A stretch of DNA of 64,000 bases from CAYVOV01 sp964453525 (GTDB taxonomy: Bacteria; Chloroflexota; Dehalococcoidia; Dehalococcoidales; UBA2162), in contig CAYVOV010000010.1 of the NCBI GenBank assembly GCA_964453525.1, positions 67,437-131,436 on the forward strand, given 5' to 3'. Each line of letters starts with the position of its first letter. Positions within the stretch are counted from its first letter, which is position 1. Shown here piece after piece: positions 33,837-43,600 of this stretch. A model generated the notes under the pieces. It searched no databases and was not told the origin of the DNA. It saw only the letters and a list, made by a program, of their open reading frames with translations. Made by a program: the position numbers and the translations under genes.

Positions 33837-34835
33837 TTAATCTGGCAGGTGTAATAACCTTCGGGCATTAGCCTCGAATATCTTCTGTTTGTCCTCGTCT
33901 CTGATGGGCATATTCTCGATGGAATCAATGGTCTGCCTGGTATATCTGTCACCGTATTCGCTGTCAAAAGGAAAATCGGTGGCGAACACCATCCGGTCGG
34001 CACCGCAGAAGTCATAGCCGCACATTAATGCGGAGGTATTGCCGTAAAGCGCTGTATCGTAATAGAACATCCTGAAGTAATCCAGGTGCGGCTTTGATAA
34101 TCCCTGCGTGTACTTTGCCCCGCGGAGTATTACGGCATGGTCATACGACCCCTCCATCCTCTGTCCCAGGAATGGAATCATGCCGCCGCAGTGATGGGTG
34201 ATTATCTTCAGGTTCGGGTACTTCTCTAAAATTCCACTGAATACCATCCTTGTCATGAAAGTCGCCGTTTCATAGGGCCAGCCGAGATTGCTGAATATCA
34301 TGTACCGCGACCTGTTTTCGGTCCGGTAATCGGGATAGTCGGCGGAGCGGGTGGGATGCACCCATATCGGTAAATCGTATTCAGACATCTTCTCGTAAAT
34401 TGGCATGTACTCCGGCAGGTCAAGAGGCTTATCGTTCACCGGAGCAAGTAATTGTATACCTTTCATCTTCAGGTCTTTTATCGCCCGGTCAATTTCTGCC
34501 AGGGCAGCATCTACATTGTCCATCGGTAATGTGGCTGCCGCCGCCGGGAACTTATCCGGGTATTTCAGAACGAGTTCAGCCATCTCATCGTTAGCCAGTC
34601 TGGCCAGTTCCACCGCCTTTTCACCCCGAGCGATAGCCTCGACCGGCGGCAGACCCAGAGTCAGCACATGTGCCAGGTCTTCATATTTATCCATGATTCT
34701 AAATCTGTGGTCGAGGTCATAAAGCGTCGGCAGGCTGTCTATTACATTCTTCAGATAGAAGTTATCCGGTGTTATCTTGTAGAATGCTTCCTTGTATTTT
34801 TTAGGTAAGATATGGCAGAACATATCTATTTTCAT
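33837..34835 (-). CDS. Amidohydrolase-2 family TIM-barrel protein with altered metal motif
   Basis: 332 residues. The opening K-I-D-M-F-C-H-I-L-P aligns with the family I-D-x-H-x-H-I-L-P, but the first metal His is Phe6. Later ligands are kept: T-H-H-C-G-G-M near 221 and the Asp in F-A-T-D-F-P-F. ACMSD-like enzymes decarboxylate or hydrolyse small acids with one zinc; losing one ligand could change metal use or abolish it. Alone on its strand beside a 102-bp repeat and a CoA-transferase gene. Product inferred from fold only. Confidence 0.7.
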   Translation of the reverse strand: MKIDMFCHILPKKYKEAFYKITPDNFYLKNVIDSLPTLYDLDHRFRIMDKYEDLAHVLTLGLPPVEAIARGEKAVELARLANDEMAELVLKYPDKFPAAAATLPMDNVDAALAEIDRAIKDLKMKGIQLLAPVNDKPLDLPEYMPIYEKMSEYDLPIWVHPTRSADYPDYRTENRSRYMIFSNLGWPYETATFMTRMVFSGILEKYPNLKIITHHCGGMIPFLGQRMEGSYDHAVILRGAKYTQGLSKPHLDYFRMFYYDTALYGNTSALMCGYDFCGADRMVFATDFPFDSEYGDRYTRQTIDSIENMPIRDEDKQKIFEANARRLLHLPD

Positions 34836-34891
34836 TTTTCACACCTTTAATCTTATTCATATTAGTTCTATATGTATTCGGCTGATTCAAC

Positions 34892-34993
34892 TGTTATTGC
34901 GAGCCCCGACTTTATCGGGGCGAAGCAATCACCAGGTTCGAAAGAAGAGATTGCCACGTCGTCACGATTTCATCGGGACTCCTCGTAATGACA
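34892..34993. repeat. 102-bp intergenic repeat, copy A (terminal inverted repeats)
   Basis: Ends TGTTATTGCGAG and CTCGTAATGACA are near-perfect 12-bp inverted repeats. The internal sequence includes an inverted CCCCGA..TCGGGG and CGAAGCAATCACC. It is about 90% identical (10 differences) to copy B at 49718-49819, and both are exactly 102 bp. No transposase gene is present, so it is a non-autonomous, MITE- or REP-like element. Confidence 0.85.
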
Positions 34994-35018
34994 TTGGTAA
35001 ATTAAATGTTGAATAATT

Positions 35019-36206
35019 TCAGATAATTCCTTCCTGCTTCAGACTGGAGACATTGTCCGGGCTGAGACCCAGAAGCTGATTATAAACATAGTCATTGTGT
35101 TCACCAAGCTGCGGTGCATGACTTCTGATGCTGCCCGGCGTTAAGGACATCTTCATCGGGATACCGGCTATTGGAATCTTACCCAGCCCCGGATACTCTA
35201 TATGCTGAACCATATCACGGGCCTGCACCTGGGGGTCGGTCAGCAACTGGTCAATCGTTTGAACCGGCTCACAGGGGACCCGGGCTTCTTCACATAGCTT
35301 TACCACTTCATCAACCGTCCTCTCCGCCACCCATGGTCCAACCACCTCATTTATAAGGTCGGCATTATGGAAGCGGTCCATGTCACTACCGAATCTGGGG
35401 TCGTCAGCCATCTCCGGTCTACCGAATTTTTCTGTAAACCTGCGCCAGATGCTATTGGTGACTACGGAAAGCACTACCCAGCCGTCTTTAGCCTCAAGGC
35501 AGGTATTGTAGGAGTGAAAACCGCGGTTTCCAATCTGTTTCCTTATCTCGCCGTAGAAATGATAAAGGAGGAGAGTTCCCATTGACTGAGAAATGAAGGT
35601 TGCCGTATCGTACAGTGAAACATCTATCGCCTGTCCTTTGCCCGTCTTCTGCCTGTGGAGAAGAGCGCTCAAGACGGCTACAGTGGTGAACAGGCCAGCA
35701 GAGACATCGACAAAAGGGATGCCGGTTTTAATCGGGTCGTCGCCCGGGAATCCGGTCAACACCATACCGCCCGACCTCGCCTGGGCGGTACCGTCAAAGC
35801 CGGGCCTTTCTGCGTTCGGTCCGTACTGGCCGTAGCCGGAAAGCGCCGCTACAATTATCCCTTCATTAATCACCTTAAGACGCTCGTAGTCCACTTCTGC
35901 GGCAATGGGAGCGCCCGGAGTATAATTGTGAAGCAGGACGTCCGAACGCCTGACCAGTTCTCCGAGAATTTCCCTGCCTTCCGGGGTATTTATTCGCAGC
36001 GTGGCGCACTTTTTGTTGCGGCAGATAACTTTATACAGCAGTGTTTCCCCGTCAGGTCCGCACTGCCCCCAGCTCCTGTCCGGTGCTCCCCTTGGCTCTT
36101 CAATCCTGATTACCTCGGCACCCATATCTCCAAGTATCATTCCGCATAACGGGCAGGCCTGGAATCTGGACAAGTCCAGAACTCTAATACCTTCTAATGC
36201 GTCCAA
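35019..36206 (-). CDS. Family III acyl-CoA transferase (CaiB/BaiF type)
   Basis: 395 residues. N-terminal G-I-R-V-L-D-L-S-R, the G-A-E-V-I-R-I-E-E-P motif, N-K-K-C-A-T-L-R and the catalytic Asp region G-I-P-F-V-D-V-S-A-G are typical, as is the C-terminal A-R-V-P-C-E-P-V. These enzymes move CoA between carboxylic acids, or act as racemases, in the cytoplasm. The donor/acceptor pair is not evident. It starts with the ATG at 36206 and is monocistronic as seen here. It fits an acyl-CoA catabolic context with the PrpD and oxidoreductase genes. Confidence 0.85.
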   Translation of the reverse strand: MDALEGIRVLDLSRFQACPLCGMILGDMGAEVIRIEEPRGAPDRSWGQCGPDGETLLYKVICRNKKCATLRINTPEGREILGELVRRSDVLLHNYTPGAPIAAEVDYERLKVINEGIIVAALSGYGQYGPNAERPGFDGTAQARSGGMVLTGFPGDDPIKTGIPFVDVSAGLFTTVAVLSALLHRQKTGKGQAIDVSLYDTATFISQSMGTLLLYHFYGEIRKQIGNRGFHSYNTCLEAKDGWVVLSVVTNSIWRRFTEKFGRPEMADDPRFGSDMDRFHNADLINEVVGPWVAERTVDEVVKLCEEARVPCEPVQTIDQLLTDPQVQARDMVQHIEYPGLGKIPIAGIPMKMSLTPGSIRSHAPQLGEHNDYVYNQLLGLSPDNVSSLKQEGII

Positions 36207-36742
36207 TCCCCCGTATCTCCTTTCGGTTCAAGCGGATTTCTTTACTATATTGTTCCCAAACTCTGGGAGGTTATTTTAACTAAAGAACAGTCTAGGGTCT
36301 CGAGGTAACTCTGTCAAGATTGGCAAATGAGCACTACAGATTCCTGATTTTACGGTGTACCTGCTCCGATGGCTGCGTATATAACCGTAATGAATATTGA
36401 AATCGATATGGTGTTGTGATAGACTTTGTCAAACAGAACCGGAAGGTCAGTGATAGATGACTGAGATGTTCAAAGGCAGCAAAAGAAGAGTTATCGCCAG
36501 ATAAAACTCCGGCAGCACAGTCCGTACCAAGTATAAAGCTGCCAACGGCAAATATTATTAATATAGTTGTTCTGTTGCCACATTGAACGTTCCTGCAGTA
36601 ACTCTCCCCTGCGTATCTAGAGTTTACCAAGCTTTTCCAGGACTGTTTTGCTTTCCATCTTCACCCTTGGTTTTCAGATGAATGGTGCTGCCGCGGGCTG
36701 AAACCACCCCGCACAAAGTAACCGCTAAGGCAGGTGAGCACC
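36207..36742. other. Gene-free stretch of 536 bp before the Erm-like gene
   Basis: No ORF here has a ribosome-binding site or family features. A GC hairpin (GCGGG/CCCGC, about 36692-36712) and a seven-codon mini-ORF (36678-36701, MNGAAAG) precede the methyltransferase. That arrangement can be a translational attenuator but lacks a good ribosome-binding site, so I do not call one. Confidence 0.5.
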
Positions 36743-37630
36743 ATGAATCACAATGAAGACAATTTCACAATAAAATATTCTCAGAACAGGATAGTAAACA
36801 AAGAGCTTATAGAAAGACTTATTAATCAGTCAGGTATTACGGCAGGCGACCTTGTATACGATATCGGCGCCGGTTCTGGGGCAATCAGCGAGGTGTTACT
36901 GAAGAAGGGCGCCAGAGTGATTGCCTTTGAAAAGGATGAACGACTGTACCTTGAATGCAAGAGAAAATTCATTGACCAGGACAGGTTTGAATTGTACCTT
37001 GATGATTTCCTGATATGGAAAATCCCTCCGAAACAGAAATACAAAGTCTTTTCAAATATACCGTTCGTCCATACCGCTGATATCGTCAATAAGCTGCTTT
37101 ACGCCAGTAATCCGCCGGAAGATTGCTATCTGGTAGTCCAGAAGGAAGCAGCGGAAAAGTATGCCGGCTTCCCTGCTGATACGCTGGCATCGCTGCTGAT
37201 AAAGTCTTTGTTCTGGGTTGATATTATTTATCATTTTAAGAGGGAAGATTTCCGGCCGGTACCCTCGGTTGATATCGCTCTGCTACAGGCGGAACAGAGG
37301 AAATCCAGATTATTGCCGGACCGGCACTATGAATTATACCGGGATTTCGTGATATTCTGTCGCCAGGGAAAGAGTCGGACTATCAAGAAAGCGCTGAAAC
37401 AGGTATTTACCTATTCACAGCTAAAGCAACTATCGAGGACACTAACAATCGATTACCGGTCCAGCCCGGTTTCGCTGAATTTTATGCAGTATCTGGGCCT
37501 TTTCCAGTTCTACCTGAGCCAGAATCCCGGGAATGCGGAGTTATTAATCAAGGGGGCGGGTGACAGATTGCACAAACAACAGGTAAACAGAGTGAAAACG
37601 CACAGGACAAGAAAAAACAGATATTGGTAA
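36743..37630 (+). CDS. Erm-like 23S rRNA adenine-N6 methyltransferase
   Basis: 295 residues from an ATG at 36743 with AGGTGAG before it; a GTG three codons earlier is possible. The start F-T-I-K-Y-S-Q-N matches the Erm/KsgA opening. The SAM site is Y-D-I-G-A-G-S-G near 40, and motif IV is N-I-P-F near 105, the Erm-type (KsgA has N-L-P-Y). The C-terminal helical domain is rich in Lys/Arg for RNA contact. Erm enzymes methylate A2058 and give macrolide-lincosamide resistance; intrinsic chromosomal Erm-like enzymes occur in environmental bacteria. No mobile element or other resistance gene is beside it, so it is probably a resident gene. KsgA itself is less likely because of motif IV. Confidence 0.78.
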   Translation: MNHNEDNFTIKYSQNRIVNKELIERLINQSGITAGDLVYDIGAGSGAISEVLLKKGARVIAFEKDERLYLECKRKFIDQDRFELYLDDFLIWKIPPKQKYKVFSNIPFVHTADIVNKLLYASNPPEDCYLVVQKEAAEKYAGFPADTLASLLIKSLFWVDIIYHFKREDFRPVPSVDIALLQAEQRKSRLLPDRHYELYRDFVIFCRQGKSRTIKKALKQVFTYSQLKQLSRTLTIDYRSSPVSLNFMQYLGLFQFYLSQNPGNAELLIKGAGDRLHKQQVNRVKTHRTRKNRYW

Positions 37631-37750
37631 TACCGTTTGCGGATCAGATATTAATCCGTAACGAATTTTGTCTCCGGATGCGCCTTTTTCCACTCCGCCC
37701 GGAGTATTGCAGATAGGGTGTGGATATCGATAAGAGTGCGATTTTCGCCG

Positions 37751-38146
37751 TCAATCACTGAGGGCAAAATAGAGTTCAATAAGTATAGCCAGTGTCTTAA
37801 CCGATTGCTCTATTGTTGAAATATCGGTTTTCGAAGCAGCGGCACCACCGGTCTGTTTCTCAAGGTCATGTACGGAATCGGATATCAGCTTCCGCAGGTC
37901 TTCTATACCCGGCTTCTTTGTTAATGCGCTTACTTTTTCAATAACCTCGTCCTTTGCCACCAGCCTCAGTTGCTGTAGAGCCACTGATACACTGATTTCT
38001 TTCAAGCCCTGTCTGACACCCTGCGCTTTTTCCCGCTGTTCCTGGCGCTGCTTTTCGGCGTCCTCGAGGTCTTTTGCCTGCCGGGCAGTTTGCCGGGACA
38101 AACGCATCAGCTCATCAAGGCCGCTTTCACCGGATTCAGATTTCAT
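37751..38146 (-). CDS. Coiled-coil hypothetical protein
   Basis: 131 residues, almost entirely charged helix (Q-R-Q-E-Q-R-E-K-A-Q near 33). A Gly/Ala linker (GGAAASK near 99) is followed by a more hydrophobic last helix. No membrane segment or signal. Family not recognised. The ATG at 38146 is plausible. It is convergent with the Erm-like gene. Confidence 0.5.
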   Translation of the reverse strand: MKSESGESGLDELMRLSRQTARQAKDLEDAEKQRQEQREKAQGVRQGLKEISVSVALQQLRLVAKDEVIEKVSALTKKPGIEDLRKLISDSVHDLEKQTGGAAASKTDISTIEQSVKTLAILIELYFALSD

Positions 38147-38448
38147 TTTCAGCTCTCCGTGAATTACAGGTAATAATGCCGATACTTAACTATAGAACAT
38201 TAGACAACTCAAAACAAGGAAACGACGCTTCTGGTCGCATTTGGTGGGTATTTTCTTGCCTTTTGGCTGGAGGGGGGTGTAAAGGGGAGAGGGGGTGTTA
38301 GCCGCCTCTTTAGCTTCCTTGAGGGCGGTGGGCGGGAATAGATAAACTAAATCGGGAGAGTATTTCATTCAATCAAAACTGAAAAGTACCAGAACTACAA
38401 AGTAACGTCCGGACAGTCATGAAAATGAGAATTTATATACTCCCATCA
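38147..38448. other. Non-coding stretch with G-rich tract
   Basis: A short region containing GGAGGGGGGTGTAAAGGGG-type purine runs around 38270-38300 and no supported ORF. It may be a decayed repeat, but no second copy is seen in this window. Confidence 0.4.
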
Positions 38449-38982
38449 CTACTTTGGGATTCCATACGTACCGGTATTGGAATCAAGAAAGATTGGCAGA
38501 TGCGGCGGATAGAAAGTAAACAGAATGAGAATAAATGCAAGAAGTATTATTAGAATAATTGATATGACATTGAAATATCCGCGCAATTCAGTACGAGTCA
38601 TTATGAAGTAACCTGTTACCTGACCTATAGCTATAGCCACAAGAAATATGATTATGTCAACTATTAATATCTCCGTGCCGATGATAGCCGTGTAGCCATA
38701 GAAAACAAGCCCGGTAACAATCGGAATTATGTAGACAGCCGCCGCTTTTGCGGCCAGGAAGTTATTTGCGTATTGACGTACGAATCGGTATTCCATCAAG
38801 GCAAAAAGGCATATTGGCCAGAAACCCAGCTTAAAGTGTTCCCAGACACTCTCATTGACAGAAGCAAACCATCCGACAAATGGAGACTCTCCCGACCATT
38901 CGAAAAGAAAATGTAATAAAGATCCAAGAAGAAATACAAAGATTATGCCTGATAATTCCCATTTCAGTACGATTCTTTTCAT
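38449..38982 (-). CDS. Small integral membrane protein (DUF6512-like)
   Basis: 177 residues with about five hydrophobic segments (near 10-27, 50-65, 80-100, 105-125, 138-158). A conserved N-terminal motif H-F-L-F-E-W-S-G and S-V-N-E-S-V-W-E-H-F-K-L precede the second segment. That N-E-S-x-W-E-H pattern is the mark of the DUF6512 family, membrane proteins of unknown role. It is followed by another small membrane protein gene on the same strand. Confidence 0.7.
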   Translation of the reverse strand: MKRIVLKWELSGIIFVFLLGSLLHFLFEWSGESPFVGWFASVNESVWEHFKLGFWPICLFALMEYRFVRQYANNFLAAKAAAVYIIPIVTGLVFYGYTAIIGTEILIVDIIIFLVAIAIGQVTGYFIMTRTELRGYFNVISIILIILLAFILILFTFYPPHLPIFLDSNTGTYGIPK

Positions 38983-39022
38983 ATTAATATCCGGTATTTT
39001 CCCCCTACTTATTCTACAAAGA

Positions 39023-39394
39023 TTATCTCATGGAGACAAAGAAACCAGTCAGGTACGGCACCAGCCAGATTATCCATACCATCAGGCTGAAATGGTGGAA
39101 GTTGTTGATAGCCTTTTCATTCTTTAGCAGGAGAACGACAGTCGCCCAGACGGCGTGAATTAGCATCAAAACAATTGCCAGTATTCCCGTTATAGAATGA
39201 ATATTCACCCCGATCTGCACTGCCATGTCAAACATCATTCCGGTACCGGCAGTATCGAAAGCCAGTCCACCCCAGAAGAATAAAAGGTGCCAGCCCTTCA
39301 ATTTACCGGCAAATCTTTCACTCCAGACGCCGATAGAGTAAAAGACCAGTGCCAGACTTATCAGAATTCCTGAGAGAATCAGTAGACCTGTCAC
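39023..39394 (-). CDS. Small integral membrane protein (TIGR03987/HsmA-like)
   Basis: 123 residues with four membrane helices. Conserved polar residues in and between the helices include W-H at 35-36, F-D-T-A-G-T, N-I-H-S-I-T-G near 64-70 and L-I-H-A-V-W. This matches TIGR03987-type conserved membrane proteins; the buried His could bind heme or metal. 40 bases separate it from the next gene, so the two membrane genes are likely co-transcribed. Function unknown. Confidence 0.72.
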   Translation of the reverse strand: MTGLLILSGILISLALVFYSIGVWSERFAGKLKGWHLLFFWGGLAFDTAGTGMMFDMAVQIGVNIHSITGILAIVLMLIHAVWATVVLLLKNEKAINNFHHFSLMVWIIWLVPYLTGFFVSMR

Positions 39395-39453
39395 AATACT
39401 TTTCTATCCGGTGACAACAGCAGATATAAAGGGGTGTAATGATTGGAAGCCAT

Positions 39454-39981
39454 CTAATACGTTTGCCAGCCTCTGCCCTGGCGTAAACCGCGTACGTATG
39501 CAGCCTGACCAAGATGCAGGGTCGCATCATTCATGATACTGATGAGACGTACTCCGACAGTGGGTAACGGCTTGAACCACGGTTCCTGTAGCTCTCTATC
39601 AAGGTCGGTCTTCGACAGGGTTTTAAAGTAATCCTTTGCCCGCTCCAGAACGGCACGGTGGTAGCCGACAAGTGTTTTCGTATCCGGACTCCTGAATGCC
39701 GCCACCTGTTCCTTGGTGTGACCGAAGCCAATATCACCTTCGTCGGCCGGCAGGCCGAACTTCTCATGCCACTTTTCACTTATCCATAGCTGGTCTTTCA
39801 CCATCAGAGATGCTATCTGGGCATCTTCCTGTCGCGTCAGGTGCCAGGCTAACCAGCCGATGCTATTACAGTCTTCACTGGGCTGCCAGCCAAGGTCATC
39901 CTGATTCAATCCGTCAAGTACGTGCTCCAGATATTCAAGAACTCGCCCGTAGCCGTCCGTCAGCAAATCATTCCATTCCAT
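39454..39981 (-). CDS. DinB superfamily protein
   Basis: 175 residues of four-helix bundle type. Metal-binding His candidates are in W-L-A-W-H-L near 47 and D-A-T-L-H-L-G-Q near 155, and N-S-I-G-W-L-A-W-H-L-T-R is the family's characteristic second-helix motif. DinB/DUF664 proteins are often thiol-dependent S-transferases or damage-induced proteins. GGAGG precedes the ATG. The substrate thiol is unknown for this lineage. Confidence 0.75.
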   Translation of the reverse strand: MEWNDLLTDGYGRVLEYLEHVLDGLNQDDLGWQPSEDCNSIGWLAWHLTRQEDAQIASLMVKDQLWISEKWHEKFGLPADEGDIGFGHTKEQVAAFRSPDTKTLVGYHRAVLERAKDYFKTLSKTDLDRELQEPWFKPLPTVGVRLISIMNDATLHLGQAAYVRGLRQGRGWQTY

Positions 39982-40099
39982 TTACTCCTCCCTGGGAAGT
40001 ATTTATGTAAAGTATAACCGATCCCGGATAGCCGCTCTATCTGATAGTTTTTGAGGACACGGCGTGAGGAAATGTCTGTCTGGTCATCAGCAGTGTATT

Positions 40100-40369
40100 C
40101 TATTTGCTCTTCACTTTGCTTGGTCTGGACTTTGCTCTGGTACGATAAGTTATCTCGTCCTCATAAAGGACAATCTCCTTATTACTGTCGCCGACCTGCA
40201 CCGTGTACAGATAAAAAAGCTTGCCGGTTGGAGGTCTTATCCAGTAATAATTCGTAACCTTGCCGGTCATGCCCGCGTAGGGACTTAAGGCAGCTTCCCG
40301 GACGGACAGTCCCGGCTCAGTTACCGGTCTTATCAGTACTTCCTGACCAATATCATATATTGCCGGCAT
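40100..40369 (-). CDS. Small beta-rich (SH3/KOW-like) hypothetical protein
   Basis: 89 residues from an ATG at 40369 with GGAGTG five bases upstream; the longer frame from 40411 is less likely. I-G-Q-E-V-L-I-R-P, a central Y-A-G-M-T-G-K-V-T-N-Y and V-Q-V-G-D-S-N-K-E-I-V-L-Y-E-D-E-I resemble small SH3-like barrels. The basic C-terminal tail is K/R-rich. Unknown role; may bind RNA or ribosomes. It is divergent from the lhr-like gene. Confidence 0.55.
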   Translation of the reverse strand: MPAIYDIGQEVLIRPVTEPGLSVREAALSPYAGMTGKVTNYYWIRPPTGKLFYLYTVQVGDSNKEIVLYEDEITYRTRAKSRPSKVKSK

Positions 40370-40603
40370 CTTATCACTCCATAAGAGTATGCGGTGAATG
40401 ATAACCGCCATTCAGCACTTTTGTCAAGTCCCCTTGCAGCCTGTGCCACAGATTTTTTTTGAAAAGATTTACATACTTTAAAAATAGTTTGCCTGAGAAA
40501 TGAAAAATAAGTGAATTATTATGTACAGTCAATTGATGCAGCGATACCAACATTGATGATGTATATTTGACAAGAAGGTAACGGAAATACATAATCAAGC
40601 GAG

Positions 40604-43600
40604 GTGAGCATTCTTTCTCATTTCCATCCGAATATCGCCCGGTGGTTCCTGGAAGAGGTTGGACAACCAACCGAGGTGCAGGAAGAAAGCTGGCAGAGAA
40701 TTTCCGGGGGTGAGCATGTCCTCATCACGGCACCAACCGGAAGCGGTAAGACGCTGGCTGCGTTCCTCTGGGCAATTAATCAGCTGGTGACCGGGCAGTT
40801 TACCACAGGACACACCAGCATCCTGTATGTATCTCCCCTGAGAGCATTGAATAATGACATCCAGCGGAACCTGCTCGGGCCACTCAAGGAACTGAGAGAA
40901 GCCTTCAGGAAATCAGAGAAGCCCTTTCCGGAAATCCGCGTTCTGACCCGCAGCGGTGATACTCCGCAGACGGAACGGCACCAGATGCAGCGCCACCCAC
41001 CGGAAATCCTCATCACTACACCGGAGAGCCTGAACCTGCTGCTCAGTTCCACCGGAGGCCGGTCAATCCTGAGGGGCCTCGCCACGGTAATTCTCGATGA
41101 AGTTCACGCCGTGTTCGGAAACAAGCGGGGCGTGCACCTGATGACGGCTGTGGAGCGACTTGTCTTGTTGTCTAGCGAGTTCCAGCGTGTTGCCCTATCG
41201 GCAACCATCCGCCCCCTGGAAACCGTGGCCGCTTTTATCGGCGGGTTCCGGGTCGAAGGAGACGCACATTCTCCGTATCACACACCACGGTCTGTCTCCA
41301 TCGTGCGCTCCGATACAACGAAGCAGTATGACATTCGAGTACGGTTCCCCGAAGAAGCGGCGGAACAGCCGGTACAGGATTCCATCTGGGAACCTCTGGT
41401 GAGACAATTCAAGGAAATAATCAGCAGAAACCACTCGACGCTGCTGTTCGCCAACGGTAGAAGGCTATGCGAGAAGCTGGCCCTCATGCTCAATGAGGAG
41501 GAAGAGCTACCGATAGCCTATGTGCACCACGGCTCCCTTTCCCGCGAGATACGCAACGAAGTCGAGCGCAAACTGAGAGAAGGTGAGCTTCGGGCAGTCG
41601 TAGCAACCAACTCCTTGGAGCTGGGCATTGATATCGGCTCGCTGGATGAGGTGATACTGGTACAGTCGCCACCCTCGGTCTCGTCGGCAATTCAGCGTGT
41701 CGGCCGGGCCGGCCACCAGGTAGGTGAGGTTTGCCGGGGCGAGATATTCCCCACGCACCCGCATGACCTCCTGGAAGCGGCGGTGCTCGCCTCGGCCATA
41801 CCGGAACATGACATGGAACTCACCGAGCCTGTCCTGTGTCCTCTTGACGTGCTGTCCCAGGTCATCATCTCCATGGTTGGCGTTGAGAAATGGGACATTG
41901 CTGAACTCTATACGCGGGTTACCGCCAGCTACCCTTACCGTCACCTGAGCCGGGAGCAGTTCGACCTTGTCCTGAACATGCTGGCCGGGCGTTATGCCGA
42001 TGCCCGGATACGTGAGCTGAGGCAGCGTATCTCCATTGACCGGCTGGACAACACGGTGGTTGCCAGTAAGGGAGCCCTGCTGGCCCTGTACACATCGGGC
42101 GGTGTTATACCTGACCGCGGCTATTTCCACCTCCGTCATCAGGAGACCGGCGCTCTCATCGGGGAGCTTGACGAGGAGTTTGTCTGGGAAGCATCGACCG
42201 GCCAGACGTTTGCCCTGGGTACGCAGAACTGGAAAATCGAGCGCATAACACACAATGATGTCTTTGTGCTTCCCGGCAATCCCAGAATAATGGCAACGCC
42301 GTTCTGGAGGGGTGAGGAGAACTACCGCGACTTCCATTTCTCAGAGCGAATCGGCCAGTTCCTGGAGACTGCCGATGACAGTCTGGACGATGCCGCCTTT
42401 ATAGATACTCTGCAACGTGACTGCCACATGGATTCCGCTGCATCGGAGCAACTGGTTGATTTCCTGAAGCGACAGAAGGAAAGGACAGGCTGCGACCTTC
42501 CTCACCGGCACCATATCGTGGTGGAGACTGTCAGCACGGGGCCGGGCGGAGTACCGGGAAACCAGCTCATACTGCACACTATCTGGGGAGGTCGGGTCAA
42601 CCGCCCGTTTGCCATGGCGATGGATGCTGCCTGGGAAGACCGCTACGGTCAGAGATTGGAGATATATACCGGCAACGACTGCATTGTGCTCCAGTTACCT
42701 CATGATGTCAGTGCTGATGAAGTGCTATCGCTGGTGTCCAGCGCAACCATCGAGCAACTTCTCAGGAAACGGCTGGAAGGCTCAGGGTTCTTCGGCGCCA
42801 GATTCCGTGAGTGTGCCGGCCGGGCATTACTCCTGACCCGCGGCAAAATCGGCCAGAGAATGCCGCTCTGGATGAACCGTATGCGCTCATTGAAGCTGCT
42901 TGATTCCGTTAGGCAGTACGATGACTTTCCCATCCTCCTGGAAGCGTGGCGTACCTGCCTGCGGGACGAATTCGACATGGAAAGTCTGCGGCAGGTGCTG
43001 ACCGAGCTTGAGTCAGGAGCGATTCAATGGTCGGAGGCACATACCACCTATCCTAGCCCGATGGCACAGAGTCTCTCCTGGCAACAGACCAATCAGTACG
43101 TCTACATGACCGACGAACCGGCAGCGGGAACGGCTTCCCGGCTGCGCAGTGACCTCCTCAACCACGTAGTCTTCACCCCCGGAATCCGTCCCGGTGTTGC
43201 CCGCGATCTGGTAGCACAGTTCGAGTTGAAGCGGCAGCGCCTGGCCCCCGGCTATTCACCGGATACACCGCGAGAGCTGGTAGACTGGGTCAAGGAACGG
43301 CTGCTGATTCCGGCTCTGGAATGGGAGCGCCTGTTGCAGGCGATGCACGACGACCACGAAACTGATAACGATGAGTTGCTGAAATCCCTTGCCGAAAGAC
43401 TGGTACGAGTCAAGCCGCCGGCAGCTTCGGAAGCGCTGGTAGTAGCCTTGGAAACCCTGCTCAGAATTACTCATGCCCTCTATGGAGGACAGGACGTAGC
43501 AATAGAACCGCTGACAGGCTCATCTGCTATACCGACCAAAATAGATGGTATGTCCGCTAACGTAGTAGAAGACCATGACGAAATCCTGACCGACGTACTG

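Noticed and set aside
36334..36630. 98-residue minus-strand ORF with a hydrophobic segment
   Set aside because: No ribosome-binding site and no recognisable family; it lies in an AT-rich non-coding stretch.
36678..36701. Seven-codon mini-ORF upstream of the Erm-like gene as an inducible leader peptide
   Set aside because: No ribosome-binding site, and the sequence does not match known erm leader peptides; only its position is suggestive.
38186..38301. G-rich tract as a phase-variable or quadruplex element
   Set aside because: G-runs are too irregular and no gene is positioned to be controlled by them.
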